A DNA stretch of 64,000 nt from Thalassobius sp. Cn5-15 (GCF_022347685.1 NZ_JAKRGF010000007.1:1-64000), one strand, 5' to 3'. Positions 40,256 through 51,918 are shown, counted from the first letter of the stretch. Notes: generated from the sequence alone by a model not told the origin. Translations and numbers: made by a program.

Positions 40256-41773
40256 TTATTTCTTCTTTTTCTTTTTGCCCAGACGCAGACCGCCGCTGTT
40301 CAGCGCCTCGCAAGAGGCCTCAGCCCCATTTTCGCAGGCGTATTCCATCAAGCGGGTGCCTTCTGCGCGATCCCGATCAACCCCTTCGCCGAGACGGTAC
40401 ATCGTGCCAAGGTGGCCACAGGATTCAAAAATGTTGCCATCACAGGCCTTGTGGAACAGTGCAGCTGCTTTGGTGTAGTCTTTATCGACATGTTCGCCGT
40501 TGTAGAACATCAACCCAAGGTTGTCGCAGCCTTGTGGCGATCCCAGATCGCAGGCCTTGGTGTAGAAGTGGTGGGCTTTAACCAGATCCACCTCGACGCC
40601 TTTGCCTTGTTTGTGGGCGTAGCCGACGTTCACGCAGGCATCAGGGTCTTCGGCTTCGCACACCCCTTCAAACAGACTGAGCGCTTTCAGCAGGTCTACC
40701 TCGACCCCTTGGCCAGCATTGTAGGAAAGGCCAAGGTTATAGCAGCCCGCGTTGTTGCCGCGTTCACAGGCTTGGGCGTAAAGCGCTGTGGCTTTGACCA
40801 CGTCCTGTGCCACACCCTGACCGTTTTCATGGGCATAGCCAAGCGCGGTGCAGGCGCTGCCATGATTGTAGTCGCAGGCTTTCTTGAAGGCAGTCGCTGC
40901 GGCGACGAAATCTTGTTCAGTGCCTTCACCACGACGCATGCGGAACCCATATTCGGCACAGCTGAACGCGTAATCCAGATCGCAGCTTTTGCCGTAATGC
41001 GTGGTGGCAAGCCTCTGATCCTCGTCAACACCCTTGCCGTGTTCGTACATGAAGGCGAGGAACTTGCAGCCGCGCCCATCGTTTTGATCGCAGGCATAGG
41101 CATATATCGACGCCGCCTGCGCATTGTCTTTTTCCACGCCGTGGCCGCCTTCATACATCAGTCCGATGGCCGTACAGCCGTTCATCGACCCGTATTTGCA
41201 GCCGATATCGTAAAACTGCAGCGCCTTGTCATAGTCCTGTTCGGTGCCTTTGCCGTTTTCGTGCATCCAGCCAAGGTTGGTGCAGCTGCCGCTGGAGCCC
41301 AGTTCGCAGCCTTTTACGTAGTAGCTGACCGCTTGGGCTTCATCACGTGGTGCGTCGTTAGATTCGACCAGCGAATAGCCGATGCGCTGACAGGCCCAGC
41401 CGAGGCCGCCGGTGCAGCCGGTGTCCAGATAGGGGCGCGCCGCGACAGGATCATAGGTGCCGGCCCAACCGGCATCCAGAATCAGGCCGGTTTTGGCGCA
41501 GCCATAGGCATCGCCAGCGTCACAGCCCTGTAGGTAGTATTTCGCGGCGGTTGGGTAGTCCTGCGGCAGGATCTCATTGTAGCTGAATACATCGCCCAGC
41601 TCGGCACAGGCAGCGCCATCTGCCGCGGCGCATTGCTGTTGCAGGGTTTTCACAGCATCGGGCAGTTCGGTGGCGGCTTGGCTGTCCTGTGCGCTGGAGG
41701 GTTGTGGCGCGGCCCAGAAGGTCCCAATGGCGAGGGCAACCGCTAGCATTGATCGGATCGAAGCGTGTGTCAT
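40256..41773 (-). CDS. Exported Cys-rich Sel1-repeat (Hcp-like) protein
   Basis: A 505-residue protein with a signal peptide (MLAVALAIGTFWAAPQPSSA) and about twelve Sel1-like repeats of 36 residues plus a partial thirteenth. Each repeat holds a Cys pair spaced C-x7-C, for example CKYGSMNGC, CDLDYAFSC and CERGNNAGC, which in Helicobacter cysteine-rich proteins (Hcp) forms a disulfide between the helices. Repeats have the usual GHGVEKD/NGQGVAQD turn. The protein ends in six Lys. It would form a periplasmic solenoid for protein-protein contacts. A promising ribosome-binding site is not visible. Confidence 0.85.
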   Translation of the reverse strand: MTHASIRSMLAVALAIGTFWAAPQPSSAQDSQAATELPDAVKTLQQQCAAADGAACAELGDVFSYNEILPQDYPTAAKYYLQGCDAGDAYGCAKTGLILDAGWAGTYDPVAARPYLDTGCTGGLGWACQRIGYSLVESNDAPRDEAQAVSYYVKGCELGSSGSCTNLGWMHENGKGTEQDYDKALQFYDIGCKYGSMNGCTAIGLMYEGGHGVEKDNAQAASIYAYACDQNDGRGCKFLAFMYEHGKGVDEDQRLATTHYGKSCDLDYAFSCAEYGFRMRRGEGTEQDFVAAATAFKKACDYNHGSACTALGYAHENGQGVAQDVVKATALYAQACERGNNAGCYNLGLSYNAGQGVEVDLLKALSLFEGVCEAEDPDACVNVGYAHKQGKGVEVDLVKAHHFYTKACDLGSPQGCDNLGLMFYNGEHVDKDYTKAAALFHKACDGNIFESCGHLGTMYRLGEGVDRDRAEGTRLMEYACENGAEASCEALNSGGLRLGKKKKKK

Positions 41774-42221
41774 TGAATGCTCGTTTATTTAGTCTTTTAA
41801 GTCGCATAGCAGGTGCTGATGCACTGCCGAATGAAAATGCGTATGTGCGGTGAACAACCTTAGTTTGTTTTTTATGTCAACCCTTTGGCGAGTGCTTCTG
41901 CTGCCCATTTCCAATTTGCTGTTTCCCTCCCACAAAGTGGGCGCGCAGAATGTCGTTTCTCTGCTGGGTTTAGGGCGGTCTGCATCGATACTATTTTTAC
42001 CGGCGCCATGACCGACCACCCAGAGGATAACCATGTCCGATTTTCAGCCCGCCATCATCACGGGTGTCTGTCTCTATGACGTGTTCTGGCTTGCAAGCAT
42101 CGGCTGCCCTCATCTTCGGCGCACCGTATGGAAAATCAGGCAGAGCAGGCAAGTTGAGGGGGCGTCGCTGCGACGGCGCATGGCGGACTTTGCCTTGATC
42201 GCGCTGTCGGCGCGACATGCC
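41774..42221. other. 450-base intergenic stretch, no supported gene
   Basis: A plus-strand frame starts at 42033 after AGAGGATAACC but soon runs into the antisense of alkD and resembles nothing known, so I do not call it. The stretch presumably holds the Sel1 gene promoter. No tRNA-like or repeated structure was seen. Confidence 0.4.
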
Positions 42222-42250
42222 AAAAGCCCCACCGAAACTGGCGGGGCTTT
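42222..42250 (-). terminator. Terminator after alkD
   Basis: Eight-pair stem AAAGCCCC/GGGGCTTT (42223-42230 with 42243-42250) followed by TTTTGG on the minus strand, 14 bases past the stop codon. It ends the glmU-glmS-alkD operon. Confidence 0.8.
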
Positions 42251-42263
42251 GCAATTCGAACGC

Positions 42264-43045
42264 TTAGCTCAGCGGTTCATCGGGCAGGTCGGCGACGTCC
42301 GGCCCGTCCTCTTCTGGCCCCTGTTCCACCCACTCCGGTCGCGGCTGCTTGGCGGCGGCGCCTTCGGGTTTCGGGGGCAGCAGTTTGCCAGCCTCTTTGC
42401 GGGCAAAAGGCTTCATCATCTTGCCGTGTTCGCGCAGGAAGGCGATGACCCGGTCTGCGTCGTGTTTACTGAGGTCACGCAGCCACCATGCGACGGATTT
42501 CTGGATGAACCATTCGGGATCGTTCACATAGCCTGCCGCCCATGTCAGCACCCGCTCGCGGATCTCCAGATCCTGCGGTTTGGGGTTGTTCTGTTTGGTC
42601 CAAGGCAGGGTGATTACCATCGCCGCACGCCGCGTCCAGTGATCGGGCGAAGATGTCCACGCTTCGACTTCATCCAGGCGGCTGGGATCGGCGGCCACAC
42701 GTTTTTGACCGGCCATCATGGCATGGTCCGCAATGGCCCAGCTGTCCAGATCCACAACCCATGACTTGATCAGATCCCATACCGGCTGATCGTCTTTGAT
42801 GCGCGCCTGTGTCAGCAGTTTGGCAGCCACCACACGGCATTCAAAGATGTTGCTGTCCCAGAGCGCGCGCGCCAGTTCAACGCGCCCCTCTACATCCAGA
42901 CCTGTGCGCCATTCCTTGGCCAGATCATTCAGCACAGGGTTCGGCACGCCAAGATATTCGCGCGGCACCTTGTGGTAGTCCGCCATGCCTTCGGCGCGGC
43001 CGGGTTCAATATGGGATTTCAGCGCGGCCAGCGCCTCGTCATAGG

Positions 43046-43049
<4 letters not shown>
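42264..43049 (-). CDS. AlkD-like DNA alkylation repair protein
   Basis: A 261-residue HEAT-repeat-like DNA glycosylase family protein. Seen: LKSHIEPGRAEGMADYHKVP, the DLAKEWR helix, WDSNIFECRVVAAKLL, LDSWAIADHAMM and EWFIQKSVAWWLRDLSKHDADRVIAFL, all typical of the DNA-alkylation repair family where Trp/Asp/Arg residues face the DNA. It removes alkylated bases. Its ATG overlaps the glmS stop (ATGA), so it is translated with glmS. A 30-residue acidic/Pro tail is extra. Confidence 0.85.
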
Positions 43050-44866
<1,817 letters not shown>

Positions 44867-44867
44867 G

Positions 44868-46247
44868 TTACTGGTTCCCCTCGGTTTTATCAGCGGCTTT
44901 TGCCGCGTCGCGCTTGGCCTTCTTGGCCATCAAAATGTCATAAAGCTTGCTGGCAAAGCCCGCTTTGTTCTCTTGGCGCGCCCGGGCGACAGCCAGCGCA
45001 TCTGCTGCGACGTCTTTGGTGATCACCGATCCCGAACCAGTCATCGCGCGGTTGCCGATTTTGACCGGTGCCACCAGCATTGTGTTGGATCCGATGAAGG
45101 CGTGATCGCCAATTTCGGTCCGGTGTTTCAGCACACCGTCGTAGTTGCAGGTGATGGTGCCCGCGCCGATGTTCGTAGCAGCGCCCACTGTCGCATCTCC
45201 GATGTAGCTGAGGTGATTGACCTTGGCCCCTTCGTCCAGAAGCGCGTTCTTCACCTCGACAAAGTTGCCGATACGCACCTTTTCGGCCAGTTCGGCACCA
45301 GGGCGCAGGCGGGCATAGGGGCCGACTTGCGCGCCTTGGCTGACATGGCAGCCTTCAAGGTGGGAGAAAGCGCGGATCTCTGCACCGGATTCCACGGTCA
45401 CACCGGGGCCGAAGATCACGTTGGGTTCAATCACCGTGTCGCGTCCCACGAATGTGTCATGGGCAAAGAACACGGTTTCCGGCGCCTGTAGAGTCACACC
45501 ATTTTCCAATGCCTCAGCGCGGGCGCGGGCCTGAAACAGTGCCTCTGCCTGTGCCAGTTCTGTGCGCGAGTTAACGCCAAGTGTTTCAGACGCGTCGCAG
45601 GTTACAGCGGTGGCGCTGAGGTTGCGCTCTTTGGCGATGGCCACGATGTCGGGCAGGTAGTATTCGCCGGCCGCGTTGTCGTTGCCAACTTGATCCAACA
45701 GGTCAAACAGGACCGCGGCATCCGCCGCCACAAGGCCTGAATTGCACAGGGTGATCGCGCGTTCTGCTGCTGAGGCGTCCTTATATTCGACAATGCGGTG
45801 TAGCTGGTCACCCTCCATCACCAGACGGCCATAGCGGGCGGGGTCCGCCGGTTCGAAGCCCAGAACAACCACGTCATGTTTTTCGCGTGCTTCAACCATA
45901 CGGGCGATGGTGTCGGGCTGGATGAAGGGGGTGTCACCATAAAGGACAATCACATCGCCTTCGAAACCTTGCAGTGCGTTGCGCGCCTGCAAAACCGCAT
46001 GGCCGGTGCCCAGTTGTTCGCCCTGAATGACAACCTCTGCCTCGGGCGCCCATGTCTCCACAGCACCACGCACCTTATCAGCACCGTGGCCGGCGACAAC
46101 AACCAACCGCGACGGGTTCACCGCTGCACCAGAGGTGATTGCATGCACCAATAGCGGCGCACCTGCGACCTTGTGCAAAACCTTCGGTAGGTCGGACTTC
46201 ATCCGGCTGCCCATACCGGCGGCCAGAATGACAAGTGCTGTGCTCAT
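44868..46247 (-). CDS. glmU: Bifunctional GlmU (UDP-GlcNAc synthesis)
   Basis: A 459-residue enzyme with an N-terminal uridyltransferase (VILAAGMGSRMKSDLPKVLHKVAG, and NSGLVAADAAVL) and a C-terminal left-handed beta-helix acetyltransferase (hexapeptide-like FGPGVTVESGAEIRAFSHLEG... and GAGTITCNYDGVLKHRTEIGDHAFIGSN). It acetylates glucosamine-1-phosphate and couples it to UTP. Gene order glmU-glmS-alkD in one operon, transcribed from a promoter in the divergent region with the phosphatase gene. Confidence 0.97.
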   Translation of the reverse strand: MSTALVILAAGMGSRMKSDLPKVLHKVAGAPLLVHAITSGAAVNPSRLVVVAGHGADKVRGAVETWAPEAEVVIQGEQLGTGHAVLQARNALQGFEGDVIVLYGDTPFIQPDTIARMVEAREKHDVVVLGFEPADPARYGRLVMEGDQLHRIVEYKDASAAERAITLCNSGLVAADAAVLFDLLDQVGNDNAAGEYYLPDIVAIAKERNLSATAVTCDASETLGVNSRTELAQAEALFQARARAEALENGVTLQAPETVFFAHDTFVGRDTVIEPNVIFGPGVTVESGAEIRAFSHLEGCHVSQGAQVGPYARLRPGAELAEKVRIGNFVEVKNALLDEGAKVNHLSYIGDATVGAATNIGAGTITCNYDGVLKHRTEIGDHAFIGSNTMLVAPVKIGNRAMTGSGSVITKDVAADALAVARARQENKAGFASKLYDILMAKKAKRDAAKAADKTEGNQ

Positions 46248-46408
46248 GCGATCCTCAATTACAATATATTTACGTTAACCTTATCGGGCCAGTTTTATCC
46301 GGTTTGGCAAGCGTTGCAACCTGCCAATGGTCACTTGTCATTGCGTATTGCAATATGACGTGGCACGACTTGCGCGAATAGTTGCCAAAATTTGAGTGGG
46401 GCGCGTTG

Positions 46409-47092
46409 ATGAAAACCGTTATTTTTGATCTGGACGGCACCTTGGCGGATACCAGCGGTGACCTGATTGCCGCAGCGAATGCCTGTTTCCGCGAAATGGG
46501 GCATGGGGATGTTTTGGATCCTGTGGTGGATGCTGAAACCGCTTTTCACGGTGGGCGCGCGATGTTGACGCTGGGGTTGACGCGGCTAGGGCATGGTGAT
46601 GTGGCGGCTGAGGTTGAGCGGTGGTATCACTCGCTGCTCCGCCATTATGAGGCGGCGATTGACGTTCACACCACGCTTTACCCCGGTACAATGGAAGCTG
46701 TGCGTGCGTTGAAAGCCGCCGGTTACAAGGTCGGCATCTGTACCAACAAACCTGCAGGTCTGGCTGAAACCCTGATGACCCGTTTGGGGGTGCGCGGGGA
46801 ATTTGCGTCCCTCGTTGGGGCGGACACATTGCCAGTGCGCAAACCTGATCCCGCGCCATTGGTTGCGGCGGCGACCCGCGCTGGTGGGGATCCTAAACAG
46901 TGCGTGCTGATCGGGGATACGGTGACCGATCGCAAAACGGCTGCGGCGTTGGGTGTTCCCTGTATCCTCGTCACATTCGGCCCATCCGGGCGCGGGGTGG
47001 AGGCGTTGCAGCCCGAAGGGTTGATTGATCACTATGACGGCCTGCTGGCAGAGGTCGTGCGCCTGCTCGGCACGTCAGAGGTGCCCGCATGA
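46409..47092 (+). CDS. HAD-family phosphatase, phosphoglycolate phosphatase-like
   Basis: A 227-residue HAD hydrolase: motif I DLDGTLADTSGD with both catalytic Asp, motif II GICTNKPAGL, motif III RKPDPAPL, motif IV IGDTVTDRKTAAALG. The four-helix cap (residues about 15-90) puts it with Gph-type phosphatases. Start at 46409 (MKTVIFDLDGTL) as the upstream in-frame residues are not part of the fold. Its end overlaps the aminotransferase gene by ATGA. It may act on phosphoglycolate or on a sugar phosphate made by the next enzyme. Confidence 0.88.
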   Translation: MKTVIFDLDGTLADTSGDLIAAANACFREMGHGDVLDPVVDAETAFHGGRAMLTLGLTRLGHGDVAAEVERWYHSLLRHYEAAIDVHTTLYPGTMEAVRALKAAGYKVGICTNKPAGLAETLMTRLGVRGEFASLVGADTLPVRKPDPAPLVAAATRAGGDPKQCVLIGDTVTDRKTAAALGVPCILVTFGPSGRGVEALQPEGLIDHYDGLLAEVVRLLGTSEVPA

Positions 47093-48300
47093 ATGTGGAC
47101 AGCGGCGAGGTTTTTACCGGCAACTTCACCCAACAGGAACCGATCCCAGAAGAGGCGATCGAAGCTGCGGTTGCGGTGATGCGATCAGGGCGCCTTCACC
47201 GCTATAATGTGGCAGAGGATGAGGCGGGGGAAGTTGCGCTTCTGGAGCAGGAGTTTGCTGCCGCAATGGGCAGCAAATATGCGCTGGCCCTGGCATCGGG
47301 GGGCTACGCGCTGGGCTGCGCGCTGAGGGCGCTTGATGTGCAGCCCGGTGATAAGGTGTTGACCAACGCCTTCACCCTTGCCCCTGTGCCCGGTGCGATT
47401 GCCGCCGTGGGCGCGGTGCCGGTCTTTATCGGCGTGACCGAGGATCTGACCATTGATCTGGAGGATCTTGAGGCCAAGGCGGATCAGGCGGATGTGCTGA
47501 TGCTCAGCCACATGCGCGGCCACTTATGTGACATGGACCGGCTTATGGCGATATGTAACGCGCATGGCATCCGTGTGATTGAGGATTGTGCACATACGAT
47601 GGGTGCACGCTGGAACGGGCGGCTCAGCGGCACCGATGGGATCATCGGCTGTTATTCGACCCAGACCTATAAACACATGAATTCCGGCGAGGGGGGCTTG
47701 CTGATCAGTGATGATCCGCAGGTGATGGCGCGGGCGGTGATGCTGTCGGGGTCCTATATGCTTTACGACCGTCACCTCGCAGCACCTGATCCGGCGTGTT
47801 TTGCGACGGTGAAGTATGACACGCCCAATGTTTCAGGTCGAATGGATCATCTGCGGGCGGCGATCCTGCGTCCGCAGTTGCGCGATCTGCCGCGTCAGAT
47901 TGACCGCTGGAACCAACGTTATCGTATGGTGGAGGCGGGGTTGCAGAACATATCTGGCCTGACGGTGATCAAGCGTCCTGAGGCTGAAACCTTTGTTGGC
48001 TCCTCCATTCAGTTCTTGCTGCTTGATTGGTCGGGTGACGCGATCAATGCCGTTTTGCACCGTTGTGCTGCCCGTGGGGTGGAACTGAAGTGGTTCGGCG
48101 GTGCCGAGCCAACAGGTTTTACCAGTCGCTACGACAGCTGGCGCTATGTAGACAGCGCGCCTATGCCGGCCAGTGACCGCGTGCTCAACGGCATTCTGGA
48201 TATGCGCCTGCCGCTCACGTTCTCGCTGGAGGATTGCGCGCTGCTGGCCCGCCTTATCCGCCAAGAGGTCAGCGCGGTGTTTCAGGGGGCTGACAGTTAA
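47089..48300 (+). CDS. DegT/DnrJ/EryC1-type PLP-dependent sugar aminotransferase
   Basis: A 403-residue PLP enzyme of the sugar-aminotransferase type. Seen: YALALASGGYALGCALRALDVQPGDKVLTNAFTLAPVPGAI, RVIEDCAHTMGARW, and the PLP Lys motif GCYSTQTYKHMNSGEGGLL. Members aminate keto-sugars for LPS, capsules or antibiotics. It overlaps the phosphatase gene by four bases, so both are made together. The exact substrate cannot be told; neighbouring LPS-related genes are not adjacent. Confidence 0.85.
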   Translation: MNVDSGEVFTGNFTQQEPIPEEAIEAAVAVMRSGRLHRYNVAEDEAGEVALLEQEFAAAMGSKYALALASGGYALGCALRALDVQPGDKVLTNAFTLAPVPGAIAAVGAVPVFIGVTEDLTIDLEDLEAKADQADVLMLSHMRGHLCDMDRLMAICNAHGIRVIEDCAHTMGARWNGRLSGTDGIIGCYSTQTYKHMNSGEGGLLISDDPQVMARAVMLSGSYMLYDRHLAAPDPACFATVKYDTPNVSGRMDHLRAAILRPQLRDLPRQIDRWNQRYRMVEAGLQNISGLTVIKRPEAETFVGSSIQFLLLDWSGDAINAVLHRCAARGVELKWFGGAEPTGFTSRYDSWRYVDSAPMPASDRVLNGILDMRLPLTFSLEDCALLARLIRQEVSAVFQGADS

Positions 48301-48318
48301 GACGTCTATGCCTCCAGC

Positions 48319-48331
48319 GGGGATATTTTGG
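48319..48331. repeat. Dispersed intergenic repeat core GGGGATATTTTGG, copy 1
   Basis: Thirteen bases identical, in reverse orientation, to 53748-53760. The flanks GCCTCCAGC and the core resemble a short repeat common between genes of roseobacters. Here it lies just downstream of the aminotransferase gene. Confidence 0.45.
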
Positions 48332-48444
48332 GAATAGTGAAAGCCCTGTGAGGCGCGTGTGGTGTCCGGCGCGCTTGACGCGACTCATTTTCTGCGTCAT
48401 TTATTGAACAAGTGTTCATTAATTGCCGTGGGAGGGGCGTGAGC

Positions 48445-49608
48445 ATGTTCAACGCTGTGATGAATTTTGATCTGGGTGAAGACGTTAACGCGCTGCGTGA
48501 TATGGTGCATCGGTTCGCGCAGGATCGGGTGAAGCCACTGGCCACACAAATTGATGCGACCAACCAATTCCCCAATGAACTGTGGCGCGAAATGGGCGAT
48601 CTTGGCCTTTTGGGTGTGACAGTGCCTGAGACGTTTGGTGGCGCAGGCATGTCCTATCTGGCTCATGTGATCGTGGTCGAAGAGCTGGCGCGCGCCTCTG
48701 CCTCTGTCTCGCTGTCCTATGGCGCACACTCGAACCTTTGTGTGAACCAGATCAAGCTGAACGGCACGGATGAACAGCGCCAGAAATACCTGCCAGGGCT
48801 GATCAGCGGCGAACATGTGGGCGCTCTGGCGATGTCTGAACCCTCTGCCGGATCCGACGTGGTGTCGATGAAGCTGAAGGCGGAAAAGCGCAACGGTTAC
48901 TATGTTCTGAACGGCAGCAAATACTGGATCACCAACGGGCCGGATGCCGACACATTGGTGGTCTATGCCAAGACCGACCCAGAGGCGGGATCGAAAGGCA
49001 TCACTGCCTTTATCGTTGAAAAATCCATGACCGGTTTTTCGACCAGCCCGCATTTTGACAAGCTGGGCATGCGCGGGTCGAACACAGCCGAGCTGGTCTT
49101 TGAAAATGTTGAGGTGCCATTTGAAAACGTTCTGGGCGAGGAGGGCAGGGGCGTGCGCGTTCTGATGTCTGGCCTTGACTATGAACGTGTGGTTCTGGCC
49201 GGTATCGGCACCGGCATCATGGCCGCCTGTCTGGATGAGGTGATGCCCTACATGGTCGAACGTAAGCAGTTCGGTCAGTCGATCGGGGATTTCCAGCTGA
49301 TGCAGGGCAAGATCGCCGATATGTACACCAAGATGAATTCGGCCCGGGCCTATGTCTATGAGGTGGCCAAAGCCTGTGATCGGGGTGAAGTGACGCGCCA
49401 AGATGCGGCGGCCTGTTGTCTCTATGCTTCGGAAGAGGCGATGGTTGTGGCACATCAGGCGGTGCAGGCCTTTGGCGGCGCGGGCTTCCTTTCTGACAGT
49501 CCGGTTGCTCGCATTTTCCGTGATGCCAAGCTGATGGAGATTGGTGCTGGCACCTCGGAAATCCGTCGGATGCTGGTGGGGCGCGAATTAATGAGTGCGA
49601 TGCGCTAA
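48445..49608 (+). CDS. ivd: Isovaleryl-CoA dehydrogenase
   Basis: A 387-residue acyl-CoA dehydrogenase that oxidises isovaleryl-CoA to 3-methylcrotonyl-CoA, the third step of leucine breakdown. Family motifs: [40 protein letters not shown], the FAD region [32 protein letters not shown] and QAFGGAGFL. The catalytic Glu in this subfamily is in the GLDYERV loop (as in human IVD) rather than near the C-terminus. Start at 48445 ([10 protein letters not shown]) has GGGAGGGG upstream. It opens the liu cluster. Confidence 0.95.
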   Translation: MFNAVMNFDLGEDVNALRDMVHRFAQDRVKPLATQIDATNQFPNELWREMGDLGLLGVTVPETFGGAGMSYLAHVIVVEELARASASVSLSYGAHSNLCVNQIKLNGTDEQRQKYLPGLISGEHVGALAMSEPSAGSDVVSMKLKAEKRNGYYVLNGSKYWITNGPDADTLVVYAKTDPEAGSKGITAFIVEKSMTGFSTSPHFDKLGMRGSNTAELVFENVEVPFENVLGEEGRGVRVLMSGLDYERVVLAGIGTGIMAACLDEVMPYMVERKQFGQSIGDFQLMQGKIADMYTKMNSARAYVYEVAKACDRGEVTRQDAAACCLYASEEAMVVAHQAVQAFGGAGFLSDSPVARIFRDAKLMEIGAGTSEIRRMLVGRELMSAMR

Positions 49609-49612
49609 GCAG

Positions 49613-51181
49613 ATGTTGCCGCGCGTTGACAGTTACGGGGCGCTTTACCGCGATTTCCGCTGGCAGGTGCCTGAACGCCTGAACATGGCCGTGCAGGTCT
49701 GTGACGATTGGGCTGCGCGCGCGCCGGATCGGGTGGCGATCCGCGATGTCTCCTCTGGCGCGGCGGAGGTGGTGACCTATGGGTGCTTGCGCCAGATGGC
49801 GGATAGTCTGGCGCATCAACTCGTAGCGCACGGCGTGTCGCGTGGCGACCGTGTGGGTGTGTTGCGCACGCAATCGGCATGGACCGCGGCAGCCCATATT
49901 GCCTGTTGGAAGATCGGCGCCATTTCGATTCCGTTGTTCAAGCTGTTCGGGGTGGAGGCCTTGCTGACACGGCTGGAGGATGCGGGTGTTGGTGTTGTTA
50001 TTGCAGACCCCGACGCCACCGAGGGGCTGGTCGAGTGGTTGAAAGGCGCGAACCGTCAGGCATTGGTGGCCGAAGAAATCACGCTGACCGATCAGCCGTT
50101 TGAGGCCGCAGACACAGACGCTGAAGATCCCGCCGTTTTGATCTATACCTCCGGCACCACAGGATCACCCAAGGGTGCGCTGCATGCACACCGGATGCTG
50201 ATCGGCCATCTGCCCGGCGTTGAAATGAGCCATGATTTTCTGGGCTCCGAGGGGGATTGCATCTGGACGCCTGCGGATTGGGCGTGGATCGGCGGACTGT
50301 TTGATGTCTTGATGCCCGGTCTTGCGCTGGGCGTGCCAGTGGTGGCGACGCGGATGGGCAAATTTACCGCTGATGAATGCCAGAGAATTATCGCCGCAGG
50401 ATCGGTGCGCAATGTCTTTTTCCCGCCAACCGCGCTGCGCATGCTGAAGGCAGAGGGCGCGGTCATCGCCGGCCTGCGCACGGTCGCCAGCGGCGGCGAA
50501 CCACTGGGCGCCGAAATGCTCGACTGGGGGCAGGAAGCCTTTGGTGTGGCGATTAACGAATTTTATGGCCAGACCGAATGCAACATGGTTGCGACGTCCT
50601 CTGGCGCGCTGTTTGAGGCGCGGCCCGCCTGCATTGGCAAGCCTGCACCAGGGTTTCAGATCGCCATCCTCGACGATCAGGGGCAGGTGACGCAAGGCGA
50701 GGGCGAGGTTGCGATTAAACGCGGCGCGGCCTCGATGATGCTGGGCTATTGGAAACGGCCTCAGGAGACTGAAGCGAAGTTCATCGGCGACTGGATGCTG
50801 ACCGGGGATCGCGGCATGTGGGACGGTGATTTCCTGCGTTTTGTGGGGCGGGAGGATGATGTGATCACCTCCGCCGGCTACCGCATTGGGCCGAGCGAGA
50901 TTGAGGATGGGCTGCTGAAACACCCCGCCGTGGCGACCGTGGGTGTGGTTGGCAAACCCGATCCGCTACGGACCGAGATCGTGAAGGCCTATGTGGTGCT
51001 GAAACCGGACTTCGCGGCATCAGACGCTTTGGCTCAGGATCTGCAGGCCTTTGCCAAAACCCGCATCGCTGCGCACGCCTATCCGCGTGAAATCGCCTTC
51101 CTAAGCGAGCTGCCAATGACCGTGACTGGCAAAGTCATTCGTAAAAAGCTGAAGCAGCGCGCGTCGGAGGAAGGGAAATGA
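49613..51181 (+). CDS. AMP-binding acyl-CoA synthetase of the leucine cluster
   Basis: A 522-residue adenylate-forming ligase: P-loop-like LIYTSGTTGSPKGALHAH, EFYGQTECNMVA, MLTGDRGMWDGDFLRFVGREDDVI and the C-terminal lysine in PMTVTGKVIRKKL. It starts four bases after ivd ends. The products of the pathway include acetoacetate, so it may be an acetoacetate or a short branched acid CoA ligase; motifs do not decide the acyl group. Confidence 0.87.
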   Translation: MLPRVDSYGALYRDFRWQVPERLNMAVQVCDDWAARAPDRVAIRDVSSGAAEVVTYGCLRQMADSLAHQLVAHGVSRGDRVGVLRTQSAWTAAAHIACWKIGAISIPLFKLFGVEALLTRLEDAGVGVVIADPDATEGLVEWLKGANRQALVAEEITLTDQPFEAADTDAEDPAVLIYTSGTTGSPKGALHAHRMLIGHLPGVEMSHDFLGSEGDCIWTPADWAWIGGLFDVLMPGLALGVPVVATRMGKFTADECQRIIAAGSVRNVFFPPTALRMLKAEGAVIAGLRTVASGGEPLGAEMLDWGQEAFGVAINEFYGQTECNMVATSSGALFEARPACIGKPAPGFQIAILDDQGQVTQGEGEVAIKRGAASMMLGYWKRPQETEAKFIGDWMLTGDRGMWDGDFLRFVGREDDVITSAGYRIGPSEIEDGLLKHPAVATVGVVGKPDPLRTEIVKAYVVLKPDFAASDALAQDLQAFAKTRIAAHAYPREIAFLSELPMTVTGKVIRKKLKQRASEEGK

Positions 51182-51300
51182 TCATTCCGTCCCCGATCGC
51201 CGCCATCACTGCCTGCGCGATGCAACACGGCCAGCCTCTGAAGGAGACTGGCCGCGCGCAGAAATTCGTTGGCAAAGCCTGCCTGACAGATGCTGTCAGA

Positions 51301-51918
51301 TCAGAACTTGTGCACGTAGGACATGCCAACCAGAACCGGATCGATCTCGGCGGTGCCGATATCTGCACCGTTCAGCTTGGCGTCGCTATCGATGTCAAAC
51401 CAGCGCACGTTCAGGCGTACAGCACCTTTTTCGGTGATTTGGTAGTCAACACCAGCCTGCACTGCGAGCCCCCAGCTGTCATCCAGACGCAGGCTACCCA
51501 ACGACGACTCCTCTTCAAAGAAGGTCGTGTAGTTCACACCGATGCCCGCGTAGGGTTTCCACGCCGAGTTGGTGTCAAAGTGGTAGTTCAGCGACAGGGT
51601 CGGCGGCAGGTGGCGGGTGGTGCCGATTTTGTTGCCGTTCAGCGAGATGTCATGCTCAAACGGGGTGGCTGCCAGCAGTTCGACGCCAACGTTGTCCATC
51701 ACAAAGTATTCCGCAGTGAAAATCGGACGGGTGTCGTCGCCGATGGTCGCGTCCATGTTGGCCAGATCGCCGTTGTCCGATTTCGGCTCAAGGTAGCCAA
51801 TACCAACACCTACGGTCCAGTCGCCTGCGGATTGCGCCATAACGGCACCGCCAGCAACTGTGGCAAGAGCGGTGGTGAGAACCAGAGTTGTGCTGAGACG
51901 TTTCATTTTGAAACCCAT
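51301..51918 (-). CDS. ompW: OmpW-family outer membrane protein
   Basis: A 205-residue protein with a signal peptide (LSTTLVLTTALATVAGGAVMA) and an eight-stranded beta-barrel: GDWTVGVGIGYLEPKSDNGD at the start, ELLAATPFEHDI, TLSLNYHFDTNSAWKPYAGIGVNYTTFF, and DPVLVGMSYVHKF at the end with the terminal aromatic. OmpW proteins bring hydrophobic molecules through the outer membrane. It interrupts the leucine cluster on the opposite strand. An alternative start is 51906 (MKRLSTT). Two FNR-like boxes are upstream. Confidence 0.93.
   Translation of the reverse strand: MGFKMKRLSTTLVLTTALATVAGGAVMAQSAGDWTVGVGIGYLEPKSDNGDLANMDATIGDDTRPIFTAEYFVMDNVGVELLAATPFEHDISLNGNKIGTTRHLPPTLSLNYHFDTNSAWKPYAGIGVNYTTFFEEESSLGSLRLDDSWGLAVQAGVDYQITEKGAVRLNVRWFDIDSDAKLNGADIGTAEIDPVLVGMSYVHKF

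Noticed and set aside
40238-41533. Plus-strand frame (431 residues) opposite the Sel1-repeat gene
   Set aside because: It only mirrors the repeats on the other strand.
42033-42764. Plus-strand frame after AGAGGATAACC between the Sel1 gene and alkD
   Set aside because: Two thirds lie antisense to alkD; the rest matches nothing and has no protein-like pattern.
48397-49455. Minus-strand frame (352 residues) opposite ivd
   Set aside because: Shadow of a well-recognised dehydrogenase.
51230-51300. Two short hairpins between the acyl-CoA synthetase and ompW
   Set aside because: GGCCAG/CTGGCC and CTGACAG/CTGTCAG can pair, but neither has a T tract on either strand; not enough for a terminator call.
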